Made by a program: the position numbers and the translations under genes
The notes under the pieces: model-generated
The model's input: the letters and a program-made list of their open reading frames with translations, nothing else
Database searches by the model: none
What the model was told of the DNA's origin: nothing
In this document: positions 54,248-62,981 of the stretch, one piece after another
Layout of the letters: the number at the start of each line of letters is the position of its first letter
Position numbering within the stretch: position 1 is the stretch's first letter
Assembly: GCA_964438605.1 (NCBI GenBank)
Contig: CAYTKT010000005.1
Span: 11,467-75,466 of the forward strand
Source: Alangreenwoodia sp964438605
GTDB taxonomy: Bacteria > Bacillota > Clostridia > Peptostreptococcales > Anaerovoracaceae
Direction of reading: 5' to 3'
DNA: 64,000 nucleotides

Positions 54248-55273
54248 CTATTTGCCAAAAGTGCACTTTGGCCAGACACAAACTTCACACTGCATACACA
54301 GCCCGCCTACTCCGAAATTTACAATATCCCTGCGCTCAATGCGCTCACCGGCGAAAATCCGCGGCAGCAACAGATCAACCACCGTCGTCCGGAAAAACAT
54401 TCCGCAGGCCGGAACGCCAAAAATCGGAATATCCCCAAGATACGCCATCATAAACATAGCTCCCGGCAGTGCCGCCGCCCCATACTTGACAATTTCGGCT
54501 CCGGTTTTTTTAATTGCCGTCGGCGTCATATCGTCCGGATCCACAGACATGCCACCCGTCGTAAATATGACATCGGCCCCTTTTTCCTTCAATTCAAGAA
54601 TCTTTCCGGAAATAATATCCAGATCGTCCGGTGCATAAGTAATTTCAAGGATCTCCGATCCGTAATTTTCTACTTTCTGCGTAATGACAGGTGCAAACGC
54701 ATCGGGAATCCTGTTGTAAAAGACTTCGCTTCCCGTAATGACACAACCGACCTTCTTCTTCTGATACGGCAACACGCGAATTACACCTTCGCTTGCGGCG
54801 CATATCTCCTCAGCTGCCTTAATATCTGCCTCATCGACGACGAGCGGAATCACCTTCGTGCCCGCCAGCATCTGACCCCTCTGAACCGGCGTATTATTCG
54901 GCAGCGTTGCACAGATTACCAGCGGACGGTCATTGATCCTTTCAACCGCCTCAACATCAATTTTAAGAAGGCCATCCGCTTCGGCAAACAGATTGACACG
55001 GCTCTCCTCCGGCGGTCGCGTAAAGACACCGGTGCCGCAAAGCGCCCTGCCGAGCCTGACTCCTGCTTCATCTTCATGAACCTCTGAATCGCCAAGCTTT
55101 AGCACATAAATATTATTCTTTCCCACATCCAGCATTTTGCTCACATCTTCCGGCTGGATTACATGACCCTTTTTAAACAGGGAACCCTTGAATTCGCCTT
55201 TTACGATTCGGGTAATATCGTGAGCAAGAACCATTCCCACTGCGTCTTCCGTTCTGATAATTTCTTTTTTCAT
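54248..55273 (-). CDS. Molybdopterin-binding domain protein (MoeA/MogA-like, Mo-hydroxylase accessory)
   Basis: 341 residues from the ATG at 55273 (CGGAGG upstream). The C-terminal half is a MoCF-binding fold: VGCVITGSEVFYNRIPDAF, ADVIFTTGGMSVDPDDMTP and the closing ALPGAMFMMAYLGDIPIFGV. The N-terminal part (MKKEIIRTEDAVGMVLAHDI) resembles other hydroxylase-linked accessory proteins rather than full MoeA. The C-terminus has CMQCEVCVWPKCTFGK, a four-cysteine patch that may bind metal. It probably delivers or finishes the molybdenum cofactor of the nearby hydroxylase. Confidence 0.85.
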   Translation of the reverse strand: MKKEIIRTEDAVGMVLAHDITRIVKGEFKGSLFKKGHVIQPEDVSKMLDVGKNNIYVLKLGDSEVHEDEAGVRLGRALCGTGVFTRPPEESRVNLFAEADGLLKIDVEAVERINDRPLVICATLPNNTPVQRGQMLAGTKVIPLVVDEADIKAAEEICAASEGVIRVLPYQKKKVGCVITGSEVFYNRIPDAFAPVITQKVENYGSEILEITYAPDDLDIISGKILELKEKGADVIFTTGGMSVDPDDMTPTAIKKTGAEIVKYGAAALPGAMFMMAYLGDIPIFGVPACGMFFRTTVVDLLLPRIFAGERIERRDIVNFGVGGLCMQCEVCVWPKCTFGK

Positions 55274-55385
55274 AGCCTGTCCTCCGCGAACATTCCTCCC
55301 GGGAGAGGGGTGCAGACATCGTCCCTCGCCTGCCTCACACCAAATATAACGTGCGTTCATCGTCCTGCGCTTTGAAGCGCGTGAT

Positions 55386-55414
55386 AAAAAGACGGATCTT
55401 AAAAAGGATCCGTC
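55386..55414 (-). terminator. Terminator downstream of the radical SAM gene
   Basis: GACGGATC (55391-55398) pairs with GATCCGTC (55407-55414); on the minus strand TTTTT follows. Confidence 0.8.
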
Positions 55415-55485
55415 ATAAAAATTTGTCTCTATTTATTGTAATTCATTTCCCATAAAATAGCAAGGACAACTATGATTTATCATCC

Positions 55486-56361
55486 TCAGCAAACTTCCAG
55501 CCATTTAAGATCATACGGCTCAAATACGACATGTCTGTATTTCTCCACATCGAGCACCTTACCGTCCCAGTCTCCGTGAATATCACCATTCTGCTTAATC
55601 AGAATATCATACAAAATATCATATGTCGTTTCGCCGTCGCTTTCGACAATCGTACTGTATGGCAATGTCTTGTGATACGTTAACTCAAGGCCTTCAAAAT
55701 TGAAATGATACCCGCAGCGCATCCTGCAACCGTCAAGTCCCGTATATGTGCAGAACTCCTTCAGATCCTTCAGGATCATATCATGTTCCTCGTCGTACAG
55801 ATTTTCCGGTGTCGTATCCGTATAATCAAAACGGAACTGAATCGGAATCCCATACTTCTTAAAACGTCTCATGTACGCAACGAGCTGATCTCTCGGATAA
55901 TCCCTGTAGAGCACACAGTTGACACGCGTCTTCGTCGGTATCTGTGCAATCAGTTCATCCGGTGACTCCTCGACATAAGGCACAAGATGGCGCGAAATAT
56001 TGATACATGTAATCTTTTCCTTGTTTCTCTCGACAAAGGCAATCATATCTTCACCTGTGCGGTCCGCAAACAGTGGAAAGGTCGTGTTGATAAACACCTT
56101 GTGAGTCGTCGGCACCTGATCGAGCAATATTTGCAGCGACGCCAAATCAGCAAACGGCTCACCGCCGGTAAAAACGAAATCACAGTACGGAGTGATTGCA
56201 TCCATGACCTTAATGCTCTTGCAAATTTTTTCAAGACTAAATCCTTCCATATTTTCATATTCTTCTTTGTTTACGCAGAAAGGACAATTATTCTGGCAGT
56301 CATAAGGTACAAAAACGGTAACCGTGGCGCCGCCTTCACGCGTCTTATATGGATTACTCAT
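55486..56361 (-). CDS. Radical SAM protein, substrate unknown
   Basis: 291 residues. The [4Fe-4S] SAM motif is VPYDCQNNCPFCVNKEEY (C-x3-C-x2-C), then FVFTGGEPFADLASLQILL as the GGE region near residue 65. The overall fold looks like a partial TIM barrel; there is no clear second-cluster SPASM domain. It is not MoaA: the C-terminal half does not match. It has its own promoter (56412-56439) and terminator, between the hydroxylase operon and the molybdopterin-binding gene, so a role in maturing the hydroxylase or its cofactor is a guess. GGAGG precedes the ATG. Confidence 0.85.
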   Translation of the reverse strand: MSNPYKTREGGATVTVFVPYDCQNNCPFCVNKEEYENMEGFSLEKICKSIKVMDAITPYCDFVFTGGEPFADLASLQILLDQVPTTHKVFINTTFPLFADRTGEDMIAFVERNKEKITCINISRHLVPYVEESPDELIAQIPTKTRVNCVLYRDYPRDQLVAYMRRFKKYGIPIQFRFDYTDTTPENLYDEEHDMILKDLKEFCTYTGLDGCRMRCGYHFNFEGLELTYHKTLPYSTIVESDGETTYDILYDILIKQNGDIHGDWDGKVLDVEKYRHVVFEPYDLKWLEVC

Positions 56362-56411
56362 ATGTTATCTGTCCTCCAATTGAACATAATTATACACAAA
56401 CTATATAGTAT

Positions 56412-56439
56412 TTTATACCACAATATTGCCGCAAGTCAA
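56412..56439 (-). promoter_or_regulatory. Sigma-A promoter of the radical SAM gene
   Basis: On the minus strand, TTGACT (56439-56434), 16-bp spacer, TATAAA (56417-56412). Confidence 0.6.
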
Positions 56440-56571
56440 TCTAATTCGCCATATTTCTTAACAGAAAGAAAACATGTTTGGCATACATTTAAACAACATG
56501 CAGGCGCCGGATATCAATGATTTCTTTCATCTTCCACTTATCCCGTCGCGACAAACGATGCACAAAAAACT

Positions 56572-56603
56572 ATAAAAATGCGGCAGATAAAATCTGCCGC
56601 ATT
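56572..56603 (-). terminator. Terminator of the molybdenum hydroxylase operon
   Basis: AATGCGGCAGAT / ATCTGCCGCATT (12-bp perfect stem, 3-nt loop, 56577-56603), with TTTT following on the minus strand. It lies about 80 bp after the large-subunit stop codon. Confidence 0.85.
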
Positions 56604-56683
56604 CGCAGTTTACGACCTCTGCACCGGAAAAATTTCCGGTATCAGAGGGTTATTATCTTTATTGCCAAACTACGCCTAAAATA

Positions 56684-59041
56684 TTACAGGTTCTTACCGA
56701 TGGATTTGAGGTAGTTGAGAACCTTCTCCTGAGTCAGAGGCTGTTCTGTGCATCTGAAACCGATTGCATCATAAACAGCGTTGAAGATTGCAGGAGGTGT
56801 AGGCTGAATCGGGCCTTCTCCGGATTCCTTAGCACCGTAAGGAGCGGATGGATCGTAAGATTCTACGATAGTAGCATCTACTTCAGGCATATCGATCGCA
56901 CCACAGAGCTTGTAGTCATGGAACGAAGGATTGAGTAATCTGCCATCGTCCGCATAACGCATTTCTTCAAGCAGTGCATTACCAAGACCCATCTGGATAG
57001 AGCCGTGAACCTGACCTTCGCAGGACATAGGGTTGATCGGCTGACCAAGGTCGCCGGCTTCTGTAATATCAAGCACGTGAACGTTACCAGTGTAGAGGTC
57101 AACCTTAACGTGTGCGATCTGAGTCGTGAAGCCGAATGTAGGGGAGTGACCGATGTTACCACCCTGCTGGATACCTTTTCTTCTTGGAGGTGTAAACTGA
57201 CCAGTTGTCTGGAGAGGACCGTTAGCAGAGATGTACTGATCTACTACTTCGTTCCAATCAACATTCTTTCTCTTCTTTTCATAGATGGAGTAGAACTGAT
57301 AGTCCTTAACGCCAACTTCCTGGCCACGGCAACCCATGATTGCTGCAGCAACAGGGAAGAGTAACTGGTTAGCAGCTTCGCACGCTCTTCTGATCGCCCA
57401 GCCCGTAGCATAAGTTACACGGGAAGCGAACGTACCGAGGTCAAACGTTGCCAGTTCCGTATCTCTGGAAACTACCTTGACGTCTTCCGATCTTACGCCA
57501 AGAGTTTCAGCAGCCATCTGAGCCATAACCATATCAGCGCCCTGGCCGATGTCAGTAGCACCGCAGTAAAGTACTACGTTGTTCTCGCCTTCAATCTTAA
57601 CGGATGCTACTGTATGAGGCTTGTAGGAGAGGTACAGAGTATAAGAAGTACCAGTGATATAATAACCGCCGGAGATACCCACACCTTCACCAAACGGAAG
57701 TTTGCCGTATTTATTTTCAAAATCACAATTGTCAGCAGCCGTCTGGAGAGTCTTCTTGTACTCAGTGTGAGGTACATACATCATGGAACGGCAAGTGTGA
57801 CCGGATTCAATCGCATTGAGCAGTCTGATCTGAAGCGGAGTCATGCCGAGTTTTTCAGCAGCCATATCCATCAGAATTTCCATTGCGAATCTCGGCTGAG
57901 AACCGCCAAGACCTCTGTGAGCGCCGCAAGTGTTAGTATTTGTGTAAACCAGCTTGCCAGAGAACTTAGCAGCCGGAGTTACATAAGGCAGGTGAGTCAT
58001 GGAAGCTGTGTAGAATAATACTACAACGCCCCAGGACATATACGCGCCTGCTACCATCAGGTTATCGAAGTCAACTGCAGTGATATGACCTTCCTTGTCG
58101 AATCCCATCTTGAACTTCATGAAGCAAGGGTGACGGCCCTGGTTCTGTGCAAATACTTCAGATCTTTCATAAGTGCACTTTACAGGACGGCCAACTCTCG
58201 ATGAGAACTTGGAAGTGATGAAATCAGCTGTTGTAGCAACACCCTTGCCGCCGAAACCACCGCCGAGGAGAGGAACTGTAATTCTAATGTCCTTCATAGG
58301 CATCTGGAGAACCTTCGCTAACTGCTGGTGAGTATAGTGAGGTACCTGGCAAGTTGCATATAAGTGCAGCTTATTCTTGTGTACATCGTAGTCAGCCAGT
58401 GCAGACTGAGGTTCGATGAAAGACTGCTGATACTGAGAGGAATAGAATTCCTGTTCAATAACGAGATCAGATTCTGCTAAGATAGCGTCAACGTCACCAT
58501 ACTGTTGTTTACCCTGGTGAGCGATATTGCTCGGCTTATCTTCATGGATGAGGACGCCTTCTTCGTTCGCGAATCTTTCGGAATCTCTTGCATCAACGAC
58601 TACAGGGAGCAGTTCGTATTCCACGTCAATCAGATCGAGAGCCCGTTCAGCGATTTCTTCTGTCATCGCGCAAACTGCAGCAACCGGTTCACCCCACATA
58701 CGAACCTTATCTCTTGCAAGAACTTCTTCGTTTGCAGAGTGAGCAACGATACCATAGTCGATAGGAAAATCTTTACCAGTCAGAACGTCGAGAACGCCGT
58801 CTAATTCCAGAGCCTTGCTGAAGTCGATGTTCTTGATTTTAGCATGAGCATGAGGAGATCTGAGGATCTTCGCATACACCATTCTTGGCAAAGACAGGTC
58901 GTCTGTGTACTGCTGCTTACCTGTCACCTTGAGAGGACCATCGAGACGAGGAATCGATCTGCCGACTTCCGTATATTCCCTCGTATAGTCTTTGTAGTCG
59001 TGATACCTATTGGAAACTTCATACATTTTATTCATAGCCAT
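56684..59041 (-). CDS. Molybdenum hydroxylase large (molybdopterin) subunit, xanthine dehydrogenase family
   Basis: 785-residue catalytic subunit that hydroxylates a ring or aldehyde carbon with water, or runs the reverse reduction. Motifs: GRSIPRLDGPLKVTGKQQYT at the start, a cofactor-binding VPLLGGGFGGKG near residue 265, CGAHRGLGGSQPRFAMEILM near 375, and the catalytic glutamate block YGAKESGEGPIQPTPPAIFN near 740. It starts 4 bp after the [2Fe-2S] subunit stop. No xanthine-specific residues can be named by eye; nicotinate, purine or aromatic-CoA substrates are possible. Confidence 0.93.
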   Translation of the reverse strand: MAMNKMYEVSNRYHDYKDYTREYTEVGRSIPRLDGPLKVTGKQQYTDDLSLPRMVYAKILRSPHAHAKIKNIDFSKALELDGVLDVLTGKDFPIDYGIVAHSANEEVLARDKVRMWGEPVAAVCAMTEEIAERALDLIDVEYELLPVVVDARDSERFANEEGVLIHEDKPSNIAHQGKQQYGDVDAILAESDLVIEQEFYSSQYQQSFIEPQSALADYDVHKNKLHLYATCQVPHYTHQQLAKVLQMPMKDIRITVPLLGGGFGGKGVATTADFITSKFSSRVGRPVKCTYERSEVFAQNQGRHPCFMKFKMGFDKEGHITAVDFDNLMVAGAYMSWGVVVLFYTASMTHLPYVTPAAKFSGKLVYTNTNTCGAHRGLGGSQPRFAMEILMDMAAEKLGMTPLQIRLLNAIESGHTCRSMMYVPHTEYKKTLQTAADNCDFENKYGKLPFGEGVGISGGYYITGTSYTLYLSYKPHTVASVKIEGENNVVLYCGATDIGQGADMVMAQMAAETLGVRSEDVKVVSRDTELATFDLGTFASRVTYATGWAIRRACEAANQLLFPVAAAIMGCRGQEVGVKDYQFYSIYEKKRKNVDWNEVVDQYISANGPLQTTGQFTPPRRKGIQQGGNIGHSPTFGFTTQIAHVKVDLYTGNVHVLDITEAGDLGQPINPMSCEGQVHGSIQMGLGNALLEEMRYADDGRLLNPSFHDYKLCGAIDMPEVDATIVESYDPSAPYGAKESGEGPIQPTPPAIFNAVYDAIGFRCTEQPLTQEKVLNYLKSIGKNL

Positions 59042-59044
59042 TGA

Positions 59045-59527
59045 TTATAACACCCCGCCTTCTGCTGCGCACGCTTCTACAGCTTCGAAAATAAGAATGT
59101 ATCCTGTGCATCTGCAAAGGTTACCCGAAAGCGCTCTTCTGATTTCGCTTCTGGTCGGCTTTGGATTTCTGGTGAGAAGAGCGTAAGATGACATGATCAT
59201 GCCTGGCGTACAGAAACCGCACTGAACTGCACCGTGGTTCAAGAATGATTTTTGGAGCGGATTCATTTCACCAGTCTTCTGATCAGCAATGCCTTCAATC
59301 GTAGTGATTTTCTTACCCTGACAGGCGATCGCAAGAGTCAGGCAAGATAACACTGCCTTACCGTCGATGATCACGGAACATGCACCGCAGTCACCCTGGC
59401 CGCAGCCTTTTTTTGTACCGGTAAGACCTGCTTCCTTTCTGAGAACATCTGCGAGGACGTCAGTAGGAGCAATTCTTAAATCCATATCTTCGCCGTTAAT
59501 GTTTAACGTAATAAGCTGTTTTTTCAT
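59045..59527 (-). CDS. Molybdenum hydroxylase small [2Fe-2S] subunit
   Basis: 160 residues carrying both cluster motifs of the family: CGQGDCGACSV (plant-type cluster, near residue 43) and CGFCTPGMI with CRCTGY (second cluster, near residues 100-137). It relays electrons from the molybdenum centre to the FAD subunit. The operon order is FAD, Fe-S, Mo. Confidence 0.96.
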   Translation of the reverse strand: MKKQLITLNINGEDMDLRIAPTDVLADVLRKEAGLTGTKKGCGQGDCGACSVIIDGKAVLSCLTLAIACQGKKITTIEGIADQKTGEMNPLQKSFLNHGAVQCGFCTPGMIMSSYALLTRNPKPTRSEIRRALSGNLCRCTGYILIFEAVEACAAEGGVL

Positions 59528-59547
59528 TTCGAATACACCCCCTCTTA

Positions 59548-60423
59548 TTAGCCCTTGATTTCTGCAGCAAGCTCTCTCAAGATTCTTCTTGCTAATGCAC
59601 CAACAACATCTACTCTGTAATCTGCGGAAGCTCTTACGTCCGTGATAGGATGTACTTCAGACTGTGCAGCTTCACCTGCAGCCTTGATTGCAGCTTCATC
59701 GCCTAATTTTGTTCCAATGAGTGCCTTAGGAACTGCTTCAGAAATGAGCGGTCTAATTGCCACGGAACCCATTACGCACTTAGCATCCGTGATCTTGTCA
59801 CCATCAAGAGTGATGCTGATTGCCATGTTTGCGATATCAATTTCCATGGAACTTCTCATACCTACGTAAGCATATTTTACATAAGTATTAGCAGCTGGTT
59901 CAGGCAAAACGATGCTCTTGATGATTTCGCCGTCTTCAAGAATGTTCTTTCTGTTGCCAGTGATGAAGTCCGCAACAGGAACCGTTCTTTCTCCGCCCTT
60001 CTTTACGAGGACAACGTCTGCTCCGTAGCAGATGAGGGAAGCTGGAGTTTCAGCGGAAGGTCCGGAGTTAGCCAGATTGCCGCCGATTGTACCCATCTCT
60101 CTTACCTGAGGGCCGCCGATTTCGCCTGCCGCATAGGAAAATGCAGGGTACTTATCCTTCAGTTCTTTAGAGAATTCGCAGAAAGCATCCGTCGTGCATG
60201 CACCGATTACAGCGCCTTTGCCTTTGTCTACTTTGAATTCCTTTAATTCAGGAATATGAGTGACATCGATTACGTTTGCTGGATGAATCATTTTTTCCTT
60301 GAGCTGAATCATTAAGTCAGTACCGCCGGCAAGAACCTTGGCATTTTCCTTAGTAGCTAACAGTTCGAGGGCTTCGTCCAGAGTTTCTGGAGCGAAATAC
60401 TCAAATGGAGTTAAAATATTCAA
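59548..60423 (-). CDS. Molybdenum hydroxylase medium (FAD) subunit
   Basis: About 291 residues of the CO-dehydrogenase-flavoprotein/XdhB type. FAD-binding AKVLAGGTDLMIQLKEKM near residue 35 and MGTIGGNLANSGPSAETPAS near 110 are typical. There is no cysteine-bearing insert, so it lacks the extra [4Fe-4S] of 4-hydroxybenzoyl-CoA reductase. I chose TTG at 60423 because AAGGAGG is 7-8 nt upstream; a GTG at 60432 overlaps the ribosome binding site. It is the first gene of the operon, downstream of a sigma-54 promoter. Confidence 0.94.
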   Translation of the reverse strand: MNILTPFEYFAPETLDEALELLATKENAKVLAGGTDLMIQLKEKMIHPANVIDVTHIPELKEFKVDKGKGAVIGACTTDAFCEFSKELKDKYPAFSYAAGEIGGPQVREMGTIGGNLANSGPSAETPASLICYGADVVLVKKGGERTVPVADFITGNRKNILEDGEIIKSIVLPEPAANTYVKYAYVGMRSSMEIDIANMAISITLDGDKITDAKCVMGSVAIRPLISEAVPKALIGTKLGDEAAIKAAGEAAQSEVHPITDVRASADYRVDVVGALARRILRELAAEIKG

Positions 60424-60700
60424 ACAAGCCACCTCCTTAAAAATTTTTGTGATATTGGTTTGTTGAGTAAGATCGGCACGATTTCCTTTTTATGTATACC
60501 CGCGTTTGCAGCTCGCGTGCATACGGAAAAAGCGCCATTTGTATTAATTTAAACCTCGGCAGCCATGCCGTTGTCAAAATTACAATACTTTAGGAATCAA
60601 AAAATCCGTCTATTGAGTCGTTTCTCATCGGATAACCGCCTAATATTTATCTGGCTCATCCCGATTTCAATTAGGATTTTTCATCCCAATTAAATATAAC
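60424..60700. other. Leader of the hydroxylase operon
   Basis: From the expected sigma-54 start (near 60690) to the FAD gene is about 265 nt of leader without a gene. Nothing else recognisable. Confidence 0.5.
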
Positions 60701-60715
60701 GCAAGCTGCGTGCCA
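60701..60715 (-). promoter_or_regulatory. Sigma-54 (-24/-12) promoter of the molybdenum hydroxylase operon
   Basis: On the minus strand TGGCAC-GCAGC-TTGC (60715-60701) matches the TGGCAC-N5-TTGC consensus fully. It points at the FAD-subunit gene, and the sigma-54 activator gene lies directly upstream. Confidence 0.85.
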
Positions 60716-60935
60716 ATATCGAACCAAACTGACGAAAAAAAATCATAATTCTTCTCCCCAGCTTATTGATCCCCTGTATGCGCTGAAATTTAAAGCTTCA
60801 TGGGCCATCGATTCAAGCGCAAAATTAAAAAAATCTTTGAAAATTTTTACGCAAGCCTTACAGATGCCTGCCTTCATTCTGCCTCAAGGAATGCAAATGT
60901 AATTTAAAGTTTACACTTTTGTTCTCGTTTGTTTT

Positions 60936-60969
60936 CACAATTATGTAAATATTCTTTTACATAATTGTG
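60936..60969. promoter_or_regulatory. 14+14 bp dyad, candidate upstream activating sequence
   Basis: CACAATTATGTAAA (60936-60949) and TTTACATAATTGTG (60956-60969) around a 6-bp centre. It lies about 235 bp upstream of the sigma-54 promoter, a usual place for an enhancer bound by a sigma-54 activator, and 44 bp past that activator's stop codon. No T-run follows it, which argues against a terminator. Confidence 0.65.
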
Positions 60970-61012
60970 CTTTCATCTGACTGTTCCAGTTCCTTTTTCG
61001 CACGAAACAGTT

Positions 61013-62443
61013 TTAACATATAATTTCGTACTTTTCCAGCTTTTTATACAGTAAGGTCCTGGAAATTTTTAACATTCGTGCAGTCTTTGATTTATTCATG
61101 CCGCAAAGTTCCAATGCACGCAGAATCGCCTCTTTCTCGCTGTCTGCTTTCTGCTGGCTCAGCGGGCGCATCGCCTGTTCTTCGTGCTTCTTATTGGCGA
61201 GATTTATATTTACATACGTGCTGCGGCCAAATACATCACGATCAGACGCAAATCGCGTAAAATGGTCAAGTTCCAGTTTTTCACTCCATGTGGAAGCCAT
61301 CACACGCTCCACGACGTTCTGCAGTTCTCTGACATTTCCCGGCCAGTCGTAATCCATCAGATATTCATAAGCTTCTTCCGAAACGGCGCTGACACTCCGG
61401 TAAGTTTCGGCGTTATATTTTTTCACAAAAGACTCTACCAACGGTACAATATCCTCTTTGCGCTCGCGCAGCGGCGGAATTTTGATCGTAATGATATTAA
61501 GCCGGTAATACAGGTCACGACGGAACTGACCCTTTTCGATCAGATAATCCAGAGGCATATTTGAGGCCGAAATAACACGGACGTTGACAGGAATACTCTC
61601 AACGCCACCGATACGCTCCACTTCCTTTTCCTGAAGCGCCCTGAGAAGTTTCGGCTGCATTGCCAGGCTCATGGCATTTATCTCGTCGAGAAACATACTT
61701 CCCAAATGAGCTTTCTCAAATTTGCCAGCCTTCCCGCCTTTGACGCCGCCGGTAAAGCTGCCTTCCTCATATCCGAAAAATTCAGATTCCATCAGATTTT
61801 CAGGGATTGCCGAACAATTAACTTTTACAAACGGGAATATTTTTCTAAGGCCTGCATTATGAATTGCATGAGCTACCAGCTCTTTGCCGGTGCCCGTTTC
61901 TCCTTCGATCAGACAGGCTGCCGAAGACGCGCCTGCGATATAAATCTGCTCTTTGACATCTTTCATTGCCCTGCTCTCGCCTATGATGCTCGAAACGCCG
62001 TATTTAGCGCCGGACATATTCCGCTCCGGAGACTTCAGATATTCAACTTCTTCTAAAATCCGGTCAAGCTTTTTTGAAAAATCCCGCGCCTCCTCAATAC
62101 CGGAAAACAGAGAGGTGATCAGACATCCCGTCACATTTTTCTGCCCATCAAAAAGAGGCTGATATTTCATAATAGAAGACATCTCTTTGCCCGCCCGTGA
62201 GCGCAAAAACATCTCGCCGGAAATGACGCGGCCTGTACGCAGAGCGAGCATCGCGCCCGACCCGCTGATTACATCCTCGACATTTTTTCCGATTACGTCC
62301 TCTGCCTCCAGCCCTGTATCTTTCTCCCATTTCCTGTTCACATAGATATAATTGCCGGACTGGTCGACCAGAGCCATGACGCCGCCCTGATCCAATGCGT
62401 CCATCAGGATCTTTTCATCAAACTCCTTTCGAGCTTCATCCAT
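61013..62443 (-). CDS. Sigma-54-dependent transcriptional activator, PAS-AAA-Fis type
   Basis: 476 residues from the ATG at 62443 (AGGAGG upstream). Order: a PAS sensor at ~5-115 (MALVDQSGNYIYVNRKWEKD), the AAA+ domain at ~145-385 with Walker A EGETGTGKELVAHAIHN, and a C-terminal Fis-like helix-turn-helix (LELCGMNKSKTARMLKISRT). The sigma-54 contact loop reads GSFTGG instead of GAFTGA, keeping the key FTG. It probably senses a small ligand or redox state by PAS and switches on the adjacent hydroxylase operon. Confidence 0.93.
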   Translation of the reverse strand: MDEARKEFDEKILMDALDQGGVMALVDQSGNYIYVNRKWEKDTGLEAEDVIGKNVEDVISGSGAMLALRTGRVISGEMFLRSRAGKEMSSIMKYQPLFDGQKNVTGCLITSLFSGIEEARDFSKKLDRILEEVEYLKSPERNMSGAKYGVSSIIGESRAMKDVKEQIYIAGASSAACLIEGETGTGKELVAHAIHNAGLRKIFPFVKVNCSAIPENLMESEFFGYEEGSFTGGVKGGKAGKFEKAHLGSMFLDEINAMSLAMQPKLLRALQEKEVERIGGVESIPVNVRVISASNMPLDYLIEKGQFRRDLYYRLNIITIKIPPLRERKEDIVPLVESFVKKYNAETYRSVSAVSEEAYEYLMDYDWPGNVRELQNVVERVMASTWSEKLELDHFTRFASDRDVFGRSTYVNINLANKKHEEQAMRPLSQQKADSEKEAILRALELCGMNKSKTARMLKISRTLLYKKLEKYEIIC

Positions 62444-62981
62444 CCGAACACCACCTCCTGTCACTTTTCCCGCAGGGATGAACAAAACACGCATTTCGCA
62501 AAGGCGAACTACAATATATCATTTATTTATCGGGCATCATATGTTATATATTACTTTATTATATATTACTCATCCCCGTGAGCAAACCGAAGTTTTACTC
62601 ATCCCTGTTTTTCCGATTCTTACATTATATATAATACATACAGTTGTGCCGCCTGTTTCGCTTTTTCACGCGCAGTGTATTTCATGAATTTTAACACTCC
62701 ATTCCGCGCGCTTCCTATTGTAAACATATATTAACACATTTTGTGCCAAACTTCAATTCCCAATTCCACTCCGGTCATGTCAAGTCCTCGTTGGCACTTT
62801 ACCTGTTTTCTTGATAAATTCATATTTTGCCACAATAAAAGCGGCCCGTTGCCTCTCCGCATATCCAAGTAGCGCAACATCCGGCTGTCAGCATTGCCTG
62901 TCCCAGAAATGTCCTCCTGAATATTTTTCGGGACGCCGTCTGCATTGCGTCCACCTGAACAACCTAAAGGCGACATAATCG
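62444..62981. other. Intergenic region upstream of the sigma-54 activator
   Basis: No supported gene. The direct repeat TACTCATCCC occurs twice near 62567 and 62595, 27-28 bp apart. An open frame on the minus strand (62731-62976) lacks a ribosome binding site and family resemblance. Confidence 0.4.

Larger units (their letters stand above)
56362..56683. other. Intergenic region hydroxylase / radical SAM
   Basis: Contains the promoter of the radical SAM gene (56412-56439) and the hydroxylase-operon terminator (56572-56603). No gene. Confidence 0.6.

Noticed and set aside
59548..60423. 4-Hydroxybenzoyl-CoA reductase beta subunit
   Set aside because: That subunit has an extra loop with cysteines for a [4Fe-4S] cluster; this one lacks it.
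60936..60969. Terminator of the sigma-54 activator gene
   Set aside because: The stem is AT-rich and followed by GAAAACAAACG on the minus strand, without a T-run; its distance to the -24/-12 site fits an enhancer better.
62731..62976. Small minus-strand gene downstream of the AAA-ATPase-like gene
   Set aside because: No ribosome binding site, no recognisable pattern, and composition like random frame.
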